Counted from the first letter of the stretch, positions 1 through 8,815 are shown. The stretch: DNA of 64,000 nt from Massiliimalia timonensis (GCF_900186585.1 NZ_FYDD01000004.1:1-64000), one strand, 5' to 3'. The notes: generated by a model not told the origin, from the sequence alone. Numbers and translations: made by a program.

Positions 1-34
1 GTACTTGTCCGCTCCCTCTTTGTGGTGCCTTACT

Positions 35-63
35 ATCATATCACGTTCGCGTCCCTTTGTCAA
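35..63 (-). promoter_or_regulatory. Leftward sigma-A promoter, proximal of a tandem pair
   Basis: On the minus strand the -35 TTGACA (58-63) and -10 TATGAT (35-40) are separated by exactly 17 bases. It fires out of the left edge, so its gene is not in the window. The DNA behind it is purine-rich on this strand. Confidence 0.6.
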
Positions 64-117
64 GTGCTTTTTTTCGCCCCTTGTCTTTCGGTACTCCCCC
101 GCTTCGACAGCTTTGTT

Positions 118-147
118 ATTTTAGCACTTCCTCCCCCTTTTCGTCAA
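118..147 (-). promoter_or_regulatory. Leftward sigma-A promoter, distal of a tandem pair
   Basis: Minus-strand -35 TTGACG (142-147), 18-base spacer, -10 TAAAAT (118-123). It lies 83 bases upstream of the proximal promoter and points the same way. Tandem strong promoters are typical of stable-RNA or other highly expressed operons; the target lies outside the window. Confidence 0.5.
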
Positions 148-258
148 CCCCTTTCTTTCCTCTTCTACCTTTTGTTGATCTTTTTTCTCTCTCTTCTCCT
201 TTTTTTATCTGTTTCTTACAATCATTCCCTCATTTTCTCCTCTCCTCTCTCTTCCCCC

Positions 259-287
259 TTTACAAATTTTCAAAAATATTGTACAAT
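259..287 (+). promoter_or_regulatory. Promoter of the tRNA-Arg gene
   Basis: -35 TTTACA (259-264), 17-base spacer, -10 TACAAT (282-287). The expected start near 294 is about 20 bases before the mature tRNA. Confidence 0.6.
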
Positions 288-313
288 CTATTTATTATCT
301 TTATTCCCTCTAC

Positions 314-390
314 GTGCCCGTAGCTCAGCTGGATAGAGTGTCAGACTCCGACTCTGAAGGTCGTGCGTTCGAATCGCATCGGGCATACCA
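314..390 (+). tRNA. tRNA-Arg (anticodon CCG)
   Basis: The sequence folds into a full cloverleaf. The acceptor stem GTGCCCG pairs with CGGGCAT, with a G-U first pair. The D stem is GCTC/GAGT. The anticodon stem TCAGA/TCTGA encloses the loop CTCCGAC with anticodon CCG at 348-350, which reads the Arg codon CGG. The T stem GTGCG/CGCAT has the loop TTCGAAT. Discriminator A387 is followed by an encoded CCA at 388-390. The gene is monocistronic between its own promoter and terminator. Confidence 0.95.
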
Positions 391-430
391 AAAAAGCTGC
401 ATTTTGAAAAATCAAAATGCAGCTTTTTCT
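391..430 (+). terminator. Terminator of the tRNA-Arg gene
   Basis: A perfect stem (AAAAAGCTGCATTTTG with its complement) and a six-base loop begin directly after the tRNA CCA. The stem ends in a T run. Confidence 0.85.
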
Positions 431-457
431 TATATTTTCAAAGTGTACCCTATTTTA

Positions 458-497
458 GACCCTCCCCGGCAGACCGCCGGGGAGGTCCTTCGTTTTC
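458..497 (+). terminator. GC-rich hairpin, second terminator-like structure
   Basis: GACCCTCCCCGGC pairs with GCCGGGGAGGTC around the loop AGACC, followed by CTTCGTTTT. One bulged C and a broken T run make it a weaker call. The rest of 431-685 shows no gene, only a small 7-bp hairpin at 542-563. Confidence 0.45.
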
Positions 498-685
498 CCC
501 GCTTACAGATCGTACCTTAGTATCTGTATTTTGCTGCGTAAAACCGTGCTTCTTTACACGGTTATCTGAACATAAATAACAATAAAAAATTCAATTTACT
601 CAGATTGAGATAGTCCGTCGGTCTGTCAAGACCAACAGTTGATGTTGAAATCCTTCAAGTTTCTCTGTTTCTCATGTTAGACTAT

Positions 686-720
686 AAAAAAAGCGCCCTG
701 CTTTGTTACAGAGCGCTTTT
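686..720 (-). terminator. Terminator of the beta-helix surface protein gene
   Basis: On the minus strand an AAAAGCGC/GCGCTTTT stem with a 16-base loop is followed by seven T residues. It lies just past the stop codon of the leftward gene. Confidence 0.7.
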
Positions 721-725
721 ATACT

Positions 726-2864
726 TTATTTATTGTTGTATTTTTTCTTTCTGGAGCAAATAACAGTTCCAACAACACCGCCCATGCTAACGAGCAACAT
801 AACGGCCCACAGTGTCATATTGCTGCCATCTCCTGTTTGGGGGATTGTTGTTTCTGGTTTGCTATCCGTAGGGTCCTCCTCCGGTTGAGAAGGCTTCGAC
901 GGTATATATTCTGGGTCAAGCGCACCGCAAACAGTGCACTTACCATCTGCATAGGTATGGGCAAGTTTAGCAATCTTTAATTCATCTGCGGTTTTTTCCT
1001 CACCATCAATGAAGTCCTTACCACACACGCTACAATGTTGATGTGCTTTTATGCCTTCTGCCTCACAAGTGGCGTCCTGCACGGCAACAGCTTCTAGCTT
1101 GTGCGCCGCAGGGATGATCTGCACGTCTTTCTTTTCAGTACAGCCGGGGGTGGTGCAGTGGATCGACTTGCTCCCGTCTTCTGTACAGGTGGCTTCTTTA
1201 TCGATCGTGTACTCAGTGTCCCACACATGCATGGTTGAGGTTTCGCCAGCTTCGACAGTATCGCCGTTGATCGTCATATCTTTTCCTGTGCCGTTGGTTA
1301 TTTCTACCCCTTCGGGAATTGTAATAACTGCATCGTCCGCCGCTTTTGTGAATGTTATTTTGTCACCTGCTCCTAGTGCTTTAACGGCATTTTCCACAGC
1401 CATTTTTCCGATAACGACTCTTGTTTCATTACCGGAAGTTACAGTTGCCTGCATATCGCTGTTTACGATATTTTCTGCAATGTTGGAAGAAAAACTTCCG
1501 CCTGTTACTTCAACGACATTGCCTGCTTCAGCCCATTCTTCTTCAGTTTTGTTTGTATTGTTAAACGAATATGCCTTGACTGCTTCTACATCTGCTGCGG
1601 AATTGAAAACGCCGTTTTCTATCGTTACAGTTCCTAACCCTTTATATCCGTCACGGTTCACGATTGACACAGCCGCACCGTCTGCGATAGGGCCATCGCC
1701 GTCTGTTTTTTCCTGAGGCTGGCCTGTCGCCGTAATTGCGGTCTCGCCCGTTACTGTGAGACTTCCTGAGCAAACCTGCACACCCGTATATTTAGCGTTG
1801 ATAACTGAATTGTCAACCGTTACCTCACCATCTGATGGGAAGTAAATACCATAACCATTCTCTACATTGAGTGTAGAATTTTTCAACGTTACTTTGTTTC
1901 CGGCTTCAGTACCGTTTGTAACGATACCATATTTATCAGCACCAGGTACTGTCAGTTCCACTTTTTCAAGCACAAGGGCTCTGTTATTCATATTGCCTGA
2001 ATTTGGCGCACCAATTAAATGAGCGCCGTCTGCCGCCTCACTGGTGACAATCTTACCGTTTTTAATGGTAAACGTTACATTCGGATAGTTCACATCGATT
2101 GCCGTATCATCACCTGTATAAGTGTAGGTATGACCATCTAAATCGAGAACTGCATTTTCAGAACCGGAATAGATTTTTTCATTTCCCGTATAGTTGTTCA
2201 GCAGCGTTATAATACCATCCACTGAACTGCTAGCCGCGTTTGCATAACTTCCATAAATGTAGTTGTTACCGTCCGCTTCTTTTGCTGAAAATCCGCCGTT
2301 GGGTACTAATTTACGGGCGCTTTCCGTATCCAATAATTTAGCGCCGGTTCCCAGCTTGATCCCAAGTGGTTCAGCGTCTTCAGTTATATTCTTGAACGCA
2401 ATATCTCCCTCTAATTTAATGATCTGATTATAACGGCTATCTCCGCTGGCAGTTGTAATCTGATAACCGCTGCTGGCTAAAACAGACTGCTTGCTTCCGC
2501 TGTTTTTAATCGTTACAGTATTATTGCGTGCTCCTCCGTATTTTTGATCTAACTTCAGCGCATAACTGTCAGTTTTATTGGAGGTAATGCTATATCCGTT
2601 TAAATCCACTGTAATATCGCGTTTGTCGATAGATATTCCCCAATTATACTCTGGTGTTGAAACATAGTCTTTTAAAAGCTTCAATGTATAGCCGTCTTGC
2701 ATAGCATTGCGGGCATCCTGCACATTTGTATATTGAGTTGTTTCCCCTTCTGTTGTAATGACCTCGAACGCAGCATCATCCGCCGCAAAAACTGTCATCG
2801 GCATGAGCAGGAACATCATGCAGGCCGTCAGCAGGGTACTTAAAAATGTTCGCTTTGTCTTCAT
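726..2864 (-). CDS. Sortase-anchored beta-helix surface protein
   Basis: This 712-residue protein is exported and cell-wall anchored. Residues 1-27 form a signal peptide ending in VFAA. The body (about 35-550) is built of short T/N/G-rich beta-strand repeats typical of right-handed parallel beta-helix (pectate-lyase-like) folds. Two Cys/His-rich segments follow (about 565-655, with HCTTPGC, HCSVCG and CTVCG), a kind seen in clostridial surface proteins. A Pro-rich linker leads to the sorting signal IPQTG at 674-678, a hydrophobic helix and the tail SRKKKYNNK. The ribosome binding site AAGGAAGGG fits the ATG. No sortase gene is visible here. The ligand is unknown; adhesion or glycan binding is inferred. 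Confidence 0.85.
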   Translation of the reverse strand: MKTKRTFLSTLLTACMMFLLMPMTVFAADDAAFEVITTEGETTQYTNVQDARNAMQDGYTLKLLKDYVSTPEYNWGISIDKRDITVDLNGYSITSNKTDSYALKLDQKYGGARNNTVTIKNSGSKQSVLASSGYQITTASGDSRYNQIIKLEGDIAFKNITEDAEPLGIKLGTGAKLLDTESARKLVPNGGFSAKEADGNNYIYGSYANAASSSVDGIITLLNNYTGNEKIYSGSENAVLDLDGHTYTYTGDDTAIDVNYPNVTFTIKNGKIVTSEAADGAHLIGAPNSGNMNNRALVLEKVELTVPGADKYGIVTNGTEAGNKVTLKNSTLNVENGYGIYFPSDGEVTVDNSVINAKYTGVQVCSGSLTVTGETAITATGQPQEKTDGDGPIADGAAVSIVNRDGYKGLGTVTIENGVFNSAADVEAVKAYSFNNTNKTEEEWAEAGNVVEVTGGSFSSNIAENIVNSDMQATVTSGNETRVVIGKMAVENAVKALGAGDKITFTKAADDAVITIPEGVEITNGTGKDMTINGDTVEAGETSTMHVWDTEYTIDKEATCTEDGSKSIHCTTPGCTEKKDVQIIPAAHKLEAVAVQDATCEAEGIKAHQHCSVCGKDFIDGEEKTADELKIAKLAHTYADGKCTVCGALDPEYIPSKPSQPEEDPTDSKPETTIPQTGDGSNMTLWAVMLLVSMGGVVGTVICSRKKKYNNK

Positions 2865-2923
2865 TGATTTTCCCTTCCTTGTTCAAATTTTATACAGATG
2901 TTCGCTTTGGTTCTCTGAGACGT

Positions 2924-2970
2924 AAAAAGGCACACTCTACCCGCTGTCAAACGGGCAGAGTACGCCTTTT
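2924..2970 (-). terminator. Terminator-like hairpin upstream of the surface protein gene
   Basis: AAAAGGC and CTCTACCCG pair with their complements with two mismatches around a CTGTCAAA loop, and the minus strand ends in TTTTT. It lies 60-105 bases before the surface protein start. It may end transcription from the right, or act in the leader if the promoter lies farther upstream. Confidence 0.45.
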
Positions 2971-3029
2971 GAAACATCTGAAAGTTTATAAAAAACCAAT
3001 CGGCAAGAGAAATAGACAAAGTTAGGCCG

Positions 3030-3104
3030 CCGATAGCCGATAGCCGATAGCCGATAGCCGATAGCCGATAGCCGATAGCCGATAGCCGATAGCCGATAGC
3101 CGAT
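3030..3104. repeat. Heptanucleotide tandem repeat, 10.7 perfect copies of CCGATAG
   Basis: Ten complete CCGATAG units run from 3030 to 3099 without a mismatch, followed by CCGAT. There are no spacers. It lies about 165-240 bases upstream of the start of the leftward surface protein gene. On the minus strand the three frames join into the peptide repeat SAIGYRL. That product looks incidental: the short ORF over it has no recognisable domain. Confidence 0.95.
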
Positions 3105-3451
3105 TTTACGCTCTGCCATCATCTTTGTCAAGCCCCCTTTTGAAATATTTTAGCATGAAATCAACAAAATTTCAAGATGGCACTAACTATTCTACGATAC
3201 TCCTTTTTAGCGAATATACCGCCTATATCCATCTCCTTCACATTTATAAAGACGGTGCATTCAGCAAAGCATCTTATATCCCCAAATTTAGTGTTTCCTC
3301 TATGATTATCGAATGAGTAGAGCCATACTGACGCACGGTATCGTGACTGAGACCTCTCAGAGCGAAAAAACAGTAGCCGCTATGTGATCGGGAGAACACC
3401 TTCCCATGTCCGGCGAAAAAGTAGAAAACTCCTGCACATTGGCACGTCTGG
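3105..3451. other. Gene-poor stretch, probably decayed sequence
   Basis: No convincing coding frame, RNA gene or promoter is visible. The short ORFs have no clear ribosome binding site or recognisable motif. It is continuous with the weak ORF at 3452-3754 and may be eroded remains of an older gene or mobile element. Confidence 0.3.
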
Positions 3452-3754
3452 TTGAACCTGGGTTCTTGGATTCTAAAGTTTGGGAACCTTGAATTTTATC
3501 CGCTAAAATTAATTGTCTGTAAAATCCCACGCGAAGTCTTTGATGCCTGTAATCAGGAAAACGGGCAGGATATTGTCTTTAGGCTTTCCGCTAAAGTCAC
3601 ATTTACCGATGCGTATGAACGAATAACCTATTTTAAACGTACCAAGACCCTACAAACCCTAAAGACCATGCCGTTAATGATTTTTTTATCCGGGAAACTT
3701 AAATCAGAGAATGGCGCCAAGAACGTAATCCGCGCTATTGCTAAAGAAGCGTGA
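3452..3754 (+). pseudogene. 100-residue ORF of unknown nature, possibly a decayed remnant
   Basis: The translation has no recognised domain, no hydrophobic segment and no ribosome binding site at its ATG. An alternative frame near 3710-3740 reads EWRQERNPRY, which resembles the Arg-rich C-termini of some transposases. That suggests, without proving, that this is the frameshifted end of an old transposase. It could equally be non-coding. Confidence 0.2.
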
Positions 3755-3819
3755 TACGAAGAAAACCATGATATTTTTAAAAAGGAAATTGTCAAAAAAT
3801 TGAATTCGGATATTTAAAG

Positions 3820-3864
3820 CTAAAAAGAGAGAACCGCGGTAAAATAGCAGTTCTCTCTTTTTAG
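3820..3864. terminator. Perfect 15-bp hairpin, bidirectional terminator
   Basis: CTAAAAAGAGAGAAC (3820-3834) is perfectly complementary to 3850-3864, with T runs on both strands. It separates the decayed region from sleB. The remaining bases up to 4046 hold no other feature I can recognise. Confidence 0.65.
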
Positions 3865-4046
3865 TTCCCCACCTGTCGGTGTTATAGTATGTTTGCATAA
3901 ATACTTCCCTATCACTGTAATTTCAATGTTTCTGAACTGTTTTTTCTTTTTGGGAAGAGTTTCACTTTTTGAGCACAGCATTCATGCATATTTTTCCTGA
4001 TTTTTGAAACACTAGTCTTAAAATCCATCCAGAAAGGAAATTTGCT

Positions 4047-4727
4047 GTGATCAAAAAAATAAACGTTCTAAAAATTTTGATTCTACTTTTAACAGTTGTC
4101 CTATGCGTATCTTTTATTGTTTATATCAATGACGACATCTATCAGGTCGCCGCATTGTCCAGTATGGGATCACGAGGACCAGAAGTAAAGGCAATCCAGC
4201 AGGAGCTAAAGGATCGCGGACTCTATAAAGGATCCGTTGATGGAATCTACGGCCAGCAGACAAAAGATGCCGTGATCAAATTTCAGAAGCAGAAAGGTCT
4301 TTCTGCCGATGGAATCGCCGGCCCGCAAACCTTAAAAAAGCTTGGGATCTCTATCGGCACAGTGCCCAGTGCAAATGAAACGAATGTAAATTTACTTGCC
4401 CGTATCATTTCAGCAGAGGCCCGTGGAGAGCCCTATACAGGGCAGGTGGCAGTAGGGGCGGTGATTCTGAACCGGGTAGAGCATCCCTCTTTTCCAGACA
4501 CCCTATCCGGGGTAATCTACCAGCCCGGAGCCTTTACTGCAATTACTGACGGCCAGTTTAACGAGCCAATTGCAGATTCCGCTTATTCTGCCGCACGCGA
4601 TGCGTTAAATGGTTCAGACCCAAGCGGTGGGGCGATTTATTATTACAACCCCAAAAAGACCAACAACAAGTGGATCCGTTCCCGGCCGGTTATTAAAATG
4701 ATCGGCAATCATCTGTTTTGTTCTTAA
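4047..4727 (+). CDS. sleB: Spore cortex-lytic enzyme, SleB type
   Basis: SleB is a lytic transglycosylase that cleaves muramic-delta-lactam cortex peptidoglycan during germination. This 226-residue form has an N-terminal membrane or signal segment (about 8-28) and a peptidoglycan-binding domain 1 with GSRGPEVKAIQ and VDGIYGQQT (about 40-100). A hydrolase_2 catalytic domain follows from about 112, where ISAEARGE carries the expected catalytic Glu. The start is GTG, set by AAGGAAA upstream. No ypeB-like partner follows. The family match is strong. Its presence supports a spore-forming host, although some paralogues act in vegetative walls. Confidence 0.88.
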   Translation: MIKKINVLKILILLLTVVLCVSFIVYINDDIYQVAALSSMGSRGPEVKAIQQELKDRGLYKGSVDGIYGQQTKDAVIKFQKQKGLSADGIAGPQTLKKLGISIGTVPSANETNVNLLARIISAEARGEPYTGQVAVGAVILNRVEHPSFPDTLSGVIYQPGAFTAITDGQFNEPIADSAYSAARDALNGSDPSGGAIYYYNPKKTNNKWIRSRPVIKMIGNHLFCS

Positions 4728-4732
4728 AAAGC

Positions 4733-4771
4733 TATGGGGGAGGGCGCAGAAGGTTCTGTGCCCTCCCCATA
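4733..4771. terminator. Bidirectional terminator between sleB and the ROK-like gene
   Basis: TATGGGG and AGGGCGCAGAA pair with their complements (one bulge) between the convergent stops at 4727 and 4776. The T run is poor, so it relies on its strong GC stem. Confidence 0.6.
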
Positions 4772-4775
4772 TATA

Positions 4776-5756
4776 TTACACCGTTTCCCAAAAAAATATT
4801 TTCACACAAAGGGCGCTTGCCGCCAAATATAAATTTTCTTCGTCCAAATGGCTTTTGAGCATCTGCTGTTCTGAAAATGTACCATCCATCTTTTTTAATG
4901 CCCGGAATATATCTTCCGTCTTTTCATCAAGATGATAAAGCAGTACCTTTTCCGGCCGGATAGCCCGGAATACGCAAAGAAAAGAGGCAGCGAATAAATC
5001 CACTGAAAGATGAGAGGCTCGGCACTGATCCGGCAGATAGACCAATTCTTCTCCTTTTTTTACAAAGCAAGGAAGCTCTAATTCTCTAAAAGTATCTCCC
5101 CGATCGGCAAAAAACCAATAAATCGGCCAGTTGTCCTCTGAAAAATCCAGCAAAAAATAATCTGTACTGGAAAAAGAAGAAAAGAAAAGCTGTTCCGCGG
5201 CCCCGATCCCCTCTGCTGTAGCACCCAAAAAAACCGGCTTATGAACAGCAGCCTCCAACTCCATTTGAAAGGAGCCAAGCTCTTCCTCTTTCCAATCGCT
5301 CTTTATTTTAGGGGAAATACATACTGCGACCCCTAACAGGCAATCCGGATCGATCCAATTCCTGCCGAGTATTTTTAAAACTTCCCGCTTTAGACGATCT
5401 GTGACTTGTTCACGCTTGATCCCCACAGTAGGGATGCTGATACGCTCTAGTGTCTGTCCCAGTAAATTGGTAAGCCCTAATAACAGTTGGCCTGGCATCC
5501 AAACGACACCCACCGCAAGACGAAAATTTTCATTAAAAGAAAGATAGATCTTTTTCCTGCCCCTTGCATTTTTAGGAGAACGCTTATGATCCTCCCCGAT
5601 TTCCTGTAAAACGCCCATGTGAAGCATATCATTTACTAAAATCGTGACGGAAGCCCTGGTCAATGAAAGCAAGTCTGCCAAATCGATCCTTGATAATGGT
5701 CCATGTTGTATCAGCAGTCTCAAAACTTTTCCAAAATTCATGTTAGCCGGCCTCAT
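4776..5756 (-). CDS. ROK-family-like transcriptional regulator
   Basis: Residues 1-60 form a winged helix-turn-helix of the ROK/NagC-XylR kind (GPLSRIDLADLLSLTRASVT). The remaining 265 residues follow the ROK/actin-like fold, seen weakly at FRLAVGVVW and LLGVAVCISP. I do not see the DxGxT phosphate loop or the Cys-rich zinc motif of sugar kinases. It is therefore probably a non-catalytic regulator, and its effector cannot be named. I chose the ATG at 5756 because AAGGGGGAG lies at proper spacing; a start 10 codons earlier lacks such a site. It is divergent from the antiporter at 6023, a possible target. Confidence 0.7.
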   Translation of the reverse strand: MRPANMNFGKVLRLLIQHGPLSRIDLADLLSLTRASVTILVNDMLHMGVLQEIGEDHKRSPKNARGRKKIYLSFNENFRLAVGVVWMPGQLLLGLTNLLGQTLERISIPTVGIKREQVTDRLKREVLKILGRNWIDPDCLLGVAVCISPKIKSDWKEEELGSFQMELEAAVHKPVFLGATAEGIGAAEQLFFSSFSSTDYFLLDFSEDNWPIYWFFADRGDTFRELELPCFVKKGEELVYLPDQCRASHLSVDLFAASFLCVFRAIRPEKVLLYHLDEKTEDIFRALKKMDGTFSEQQMLKSHLDEENLYLAASALCVKIFFWETV

Positions 5757-5879
5757 CTTCGCTCCCCCTTTTTTATATTTTACCAAACAGATACTGCATC
5801 CTTATAGACAATTTATGAATTGATATTGAATATTTAACAATAATCTCTTTATACAGCTTTTACGTATAATTATGTATAA

Positions 5880-5893
5880 ATAAACATGTTTAT
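5880..5893. promoter_or_regulatory. 14-bp palindrome in a divergent promoter region, candidate operator
   Basis: ATAAACATGTTTAT is a perfect palindrome between the divergently read ROK-like regulator and the antiporter. A possible promoter for the antiporter (TTGCTT, 17 bases, TACTAT) lies downstream near 5938-5966. Binding by the neighbouring regulator is inferred from position only. Confidence 0.35.
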
Positions 5894-6022
5894 CTATATT
5901 TTTCTCGAAAATAATAGGATTTTTGGAAGATTTGCTCTTGCTTATTTTGTTGGGAAATAGTACTATTATAGGTGCGTAAATTGGACACAGTTTCGTAACA
6001 AAATTTGTAAGGAGAGAAAAAA

Positions 6023-7261
6023 ATGTCTTATAATTTTTTGTTGGACCTCGCATTGATTCTTTTAAGCACTAAACTGCTTGGACTGTTGACCCGGAAGGTA
6101 AACATGCCGCAGGTAGTAGGGGCGCTTTTGGCAGGTCTGATTTTAGGGCCCGCATGCTTTGGAGTCTTACAGGAAACAGAATTCATCACCCAGCTCGCAG
6201 AGATCGGCGTTATCGTTTTGATGTTCACCGCAGGGCTGGAAACCAATATCAAGGAGCTGAAGAACTGTGGAGTTGCCTCCACAGTCGTTGCCGTCATTGG
6301 GGTAATCGTCCCATTGATCGGCGGGGCTCTATTAGGGCATTTCAGCAGTGTCGGCGGCGAAACATTGATGGAAAACATCTTCATCGGTGTCGTGCTTACC
6401 GCAACTTCAGTCAGCATCACGGTTGAAACGCTCAAAGAAATGGGGAAACTCAACACCAAAGTGGCAAATACTATTTTGGGCGCCGCCATTATCGACGACG
6501 TTTTGGGGATCGTTGTGTTGACGATCGTTTCCAGCTTGTCTGGAGAATCCTCCAACGTTGCCCTGATCCTGGCAAAAATCTTTCTGTTCTTTGTGTTTTC
6601 CGGTGTGGTCGGAATCATCTTTTTCAAACTGTTTTCCATGTGGTTCAGCAACAGCCAGAAAGACCTGCGCCGTTATGTAATCGTAGCGTTCGTATTCTGC
6701 CTGCTGTTATCTTTCCTTGCAGAAAAATGGTTCGGAGTTGCAGATATTACCGGCGCGTTCGTAGCAGGCTTGATCTTATCCGGCACCAAAAGAAGCCATT
6801 ACATTACTGCCCGTTTTGAAACTGTGTCATATTTGTTTTTGTCCCCGATCTTCTTTGCCAGCGTCGGGATCGCCGCAAAACTTGACAGCATGAGCGTTGC
6901 ACTGATCGTCTTTTCCATATTACTGGTAGTGATCGCGATCCTTTCCAAAATCGTGGGCTGTTTCTTAGGCGCCAGAATAACTGGGTTTAATAACAAAGAA
7001 AGCATCCAAATTGGTGCTGGAATGGTTTCACGTGGTGAGGTTGCACTGATCGTTGCCAATAAAGGAAAGGCATTAGGGCTTGTCAGCGATGTATTGTTTG
7101 GGCCGATCATTTTGATGGTCGTTGTTACCACCATAGTCGCCCCAATCCTCTTAAAGCTGGCGTTCCGTGATAAAAATCACCCTGCGCAAGAGCCTCCAAA
7201 AGAAGAGAACCCCTATGACGGAAAACTAGTAGACCCGTATGACGGTACTTTAATTGAATAA
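6023..7261 (+). CDS. Cation/proton antiporter, CPA2 (KefB/GerN-like) family
   Basis: A membrane antiporter expected to exchange Na+ or K+ for protons. Nearly the whole 412-residue chain is hydrophobic, with about 12 helices. Family signatures include the early PQVVGALLAGLILGP, the aspartate pair in AAIIDDVLGIVVLT of the ion-binding helix, and GAGMVSRGEVALIVA late in the protein. There is no C-terminal TrkA-N/RCK domain. The chain ends in a short acidic tail with the motif PYDG duplicated. The ribosome binding site AAGGAGAG fits the ATG. Ion specificity cannot be read from the sequence. Confidence 0.88.
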   Translation: MSYNFLLDLALILLSTKLLGLLTRKVNMPQVVGALLAGLILGPACFGVLQETEFITQLAEIGVIVLMFTAGLETNIKELKNCGVASTVVAVIGVIVPLIGGALLGHFSSVGGETLMENIFIGVVLTATSVSITVETLKEMGKLNTKVANTILGAAIIDDVLGIVVLTIVSSLSGESSNVALILAKIFLFFVFSGVVGIIFFKLFSMWFSNSQKDLRRYVIVAFVFCLLLSFLAEKWFGVADITGAFVAGLILSGTKRSHYITARFETVSYLFLSPIFFASVGIAAKLDSMSVALIVFSILLVVIAILSKIVGCFLGARITGFNNKESIQIGAGMVSRGEVALIVANKGKALGLVSDVLFGPIILMVVVTTIVAPILLKLAFRDKNHPAQEPPKEENPYDGKLVDPYDGTLIE

Positions 7262-7263
7262 CG

Positions 7264-7295
7264 AAAACAGGCTGGTTTCCCCCCAGCCTGTTTTT
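7264..7295 (+). terminator. Terminator of the antiporter gene
   Basis: AAAACAGGCTGG pairs with CCAGCCTGTTTTT just after the stop codon, with a T run. Confidence 0.85.
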
Positions 7296-7334
7296 ATAAC
7301 AAGACCCCCGGATAATTTCCGGGGGTCTTGTTAT
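7296..7334. terminator. Second hairpin between convergent genes, acting mainly on the minus strand
   Basis: A perfect 16-bp stem (ATAACAAGACCCCCGG and its complement, 7-base loop) overlaps the last codons of the DUF1846 gene. Confidence 0.65.
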
Positions 7335-8815
7335 TTATGATACATCTTTTTGCTTTCATATTTCGGTTCACAGGTCAGGTTCACGCCCAGCCTGCGGAAA
7401 ATATTTTCATCTACCTGAGAAAGGATCACTGAGGAATGCGCTTCACAGCCGCTCAATTTAGATAACTGCTTTAAGGCGAGCTCTGCCGCGGGATTCGTCG
7501 CAGCATTGATGGACAGCGCGATCAGCACCTCATCCGTGTGCAGCCTTGGATTATGATTTCCAAGATGGGTCGTTTTCAAGCGCTGGATCGGCTCGATAAT
7601 AATCGGGGGGAGCAGATGGATCTCATGGTTGATCCCTCCCAATACCTTCAAGGCATTCAACAGCACTGAAGCCGACGCACCCAGCAACGAGGTCGTCTTT
7701 CCAGTTACAACCGTTCCATCTGACAGTTCAATGGCCGCGGCCGGCTCTCCTGTCAGTTCTGCACGCTGGTTTGCCGCGCCTACGACCGCCCGGCTCTCTA
7801 CCGATACGCCTGCTTTTTTCATTAAAAGCTCGATCTTATAGACCGCCGCTTTCTCCCCACGACCCTGCCGTTGGTCACACCTTGCGTTATAATAACGCCG
7901 AATGATCTCCTGTCTGGAAGCTTCGCAGCAAGCTTCGTCATCAATGATACAATTCCCTGCCATATTGACCCCCATATCCGTAGGTGAATGATAGGGACTT
8001 TTCCCGACAATTTTTTCAAACATCGCATTCAATACCGGGAAAATTTCCACATCGCGATTGTAGTTGACTGTCGTTTCTCCATAGGCTTCTAAATGGAACG
8101 GATCGATCATATTGACATCATTCAGATCCGCTGTTGCTGCTTCATATGCCAAATTGACCGGATGGTTCAACGGGAGATTCCAAACTGGGAAGGTTTCAAA
8201 TTTCGCGTATCCCGCCTTTACGCCCCGTTTATACTCATGATACAGTTGTGAAAGGCAGGTAGCCATCTTTCCGCTCCCCGGCCCCGGCGCTGTGATCACT
8301 ACCAGTGGGCGGGAAGTTTCAATATATTCATTTTTTCCATAACCATCATCGCTGACAATATATTGGATATTGCTGGGGTAGCCTTCGATCGGATAGTGCA
8401 GGTAAACTTTGGTCCCCAGTTTTTCCAAGCGGTTTTTAAAGGTATCTGCCGCCGGCTGCCCGGCATACTGCGCCAGCACGACGCTTCCAACATACAACCC
8501 TACATCATGGAACGCATCCATCAGCCGCAGTACATCCAAGTCATAGGTGATTCCCAAATCACCCCGCATCTTACTTTTTTCAATGTCGTTTGCATTGATC
8601 ACAATCACAATTTCGGCTTCATCTTTTAGCTTTAGCAGCATTTTCAGTTTGCTGTCCGGCGCAAAACCCGGAAGCACACGGGAAGCATGAAAATCATCAA
8701 AAAGTTTTCCCCCAAATTCCAAATACAGCTTATTATCAAACTGGCTGATCCGGTTTTGGATTTGCTCCGACTGCATTTGCAGGTATTTCTCATTGTCAAA
8801 TCCTAATTTTTTCAT
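7331..8815 (-). CDS. DUF1846 (UPF0371) family protein
   Basis: A 494-residue cytoplasmic protein of a conserved Firmicutes family without an assigned reaction. The hallmark start [19 protein letters not shown] and the Gly-rich [13 protein letters not shown] loop (about 190-200) match that family; the loop resembles a phosphate-binding turn. The length agrees with the family norm of roughly 500. I chose the ATG at 8815, which matches the family N-terminus and has GAGG upstream, over an ATG 11 codons earlier. It appears to be monocistronic. Function is unknown. Confidence 0.85.
   Translation of the reverse strand: MKKLGFDNEKYLQMQSEQIQNRISQFDNKLYLEFGGKLFDDFHASRVLPGFAPDSKLKMLLKLKDEAEIVIVINANDIEKSKMRGDLGITYDLDVLRLMDAFHDVGLYVGSVVLAQYAGQPAADTFKNRLEKLGTKVYLHYPIEGYPSNIQYIVSDDGYGKNEYIETSRPLVVITAPGPGSGKMATCLSQLYHEYKRGVKAGYAKFETFPVWNLPLNHPVNLAYEAATADLNDVNMIDPFHLEAYGETTVNYNRDVEIFPVLNAMFEKIVGKSPYHSPTDMGVNMAGNCIIDDEACCEASRQEIIRRYYNARCDQRQGRGEKAAVYKIELLMKKAGVSVESRAVVGAANQRAELTGEPAAAIELSDGTVVTGKTTSLLGASASVLLNALKVLGGINHEIHLLPPIIIEPIQRLKTTHLGNHNPRLHTDEVLIALSINAATNPAAELALKQLSKLSGCEAHSSVILSQVDENIFRRLGVNLTCEPKYESKKMYHK

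Noticed and set aside
22-336. Overlapping ORFs of 88-104 residues before the tRNA
   Set aside because: They only translate a pyrimidine-rich stretch (long runs of Ser, Leu, Phe, Pro), run into the tRNA gene and have no ribosome binding site.
439-459. AAAGTGTACC shared with the inverted repeat at 10856
   Set aside because: Identity covers only about ten bases and does not continue, so it is likely coincidental.
314-520. 68-residue ORF
   Set aside because: Its first half is the tRNA-Arg read as codons (AQLDRVSD pattern), and the rest crosses two terminators.
3030-3104. Possible CRISPR array
   Set aside because: The 7-base units are directly adjacent with no spacers, and there are no cas genes.
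2937-3131. ORF encoding repeated SAIGYRL
   Set aside because: It merely translates the heptanucleotide repeat; there is no ribosome site or domain.
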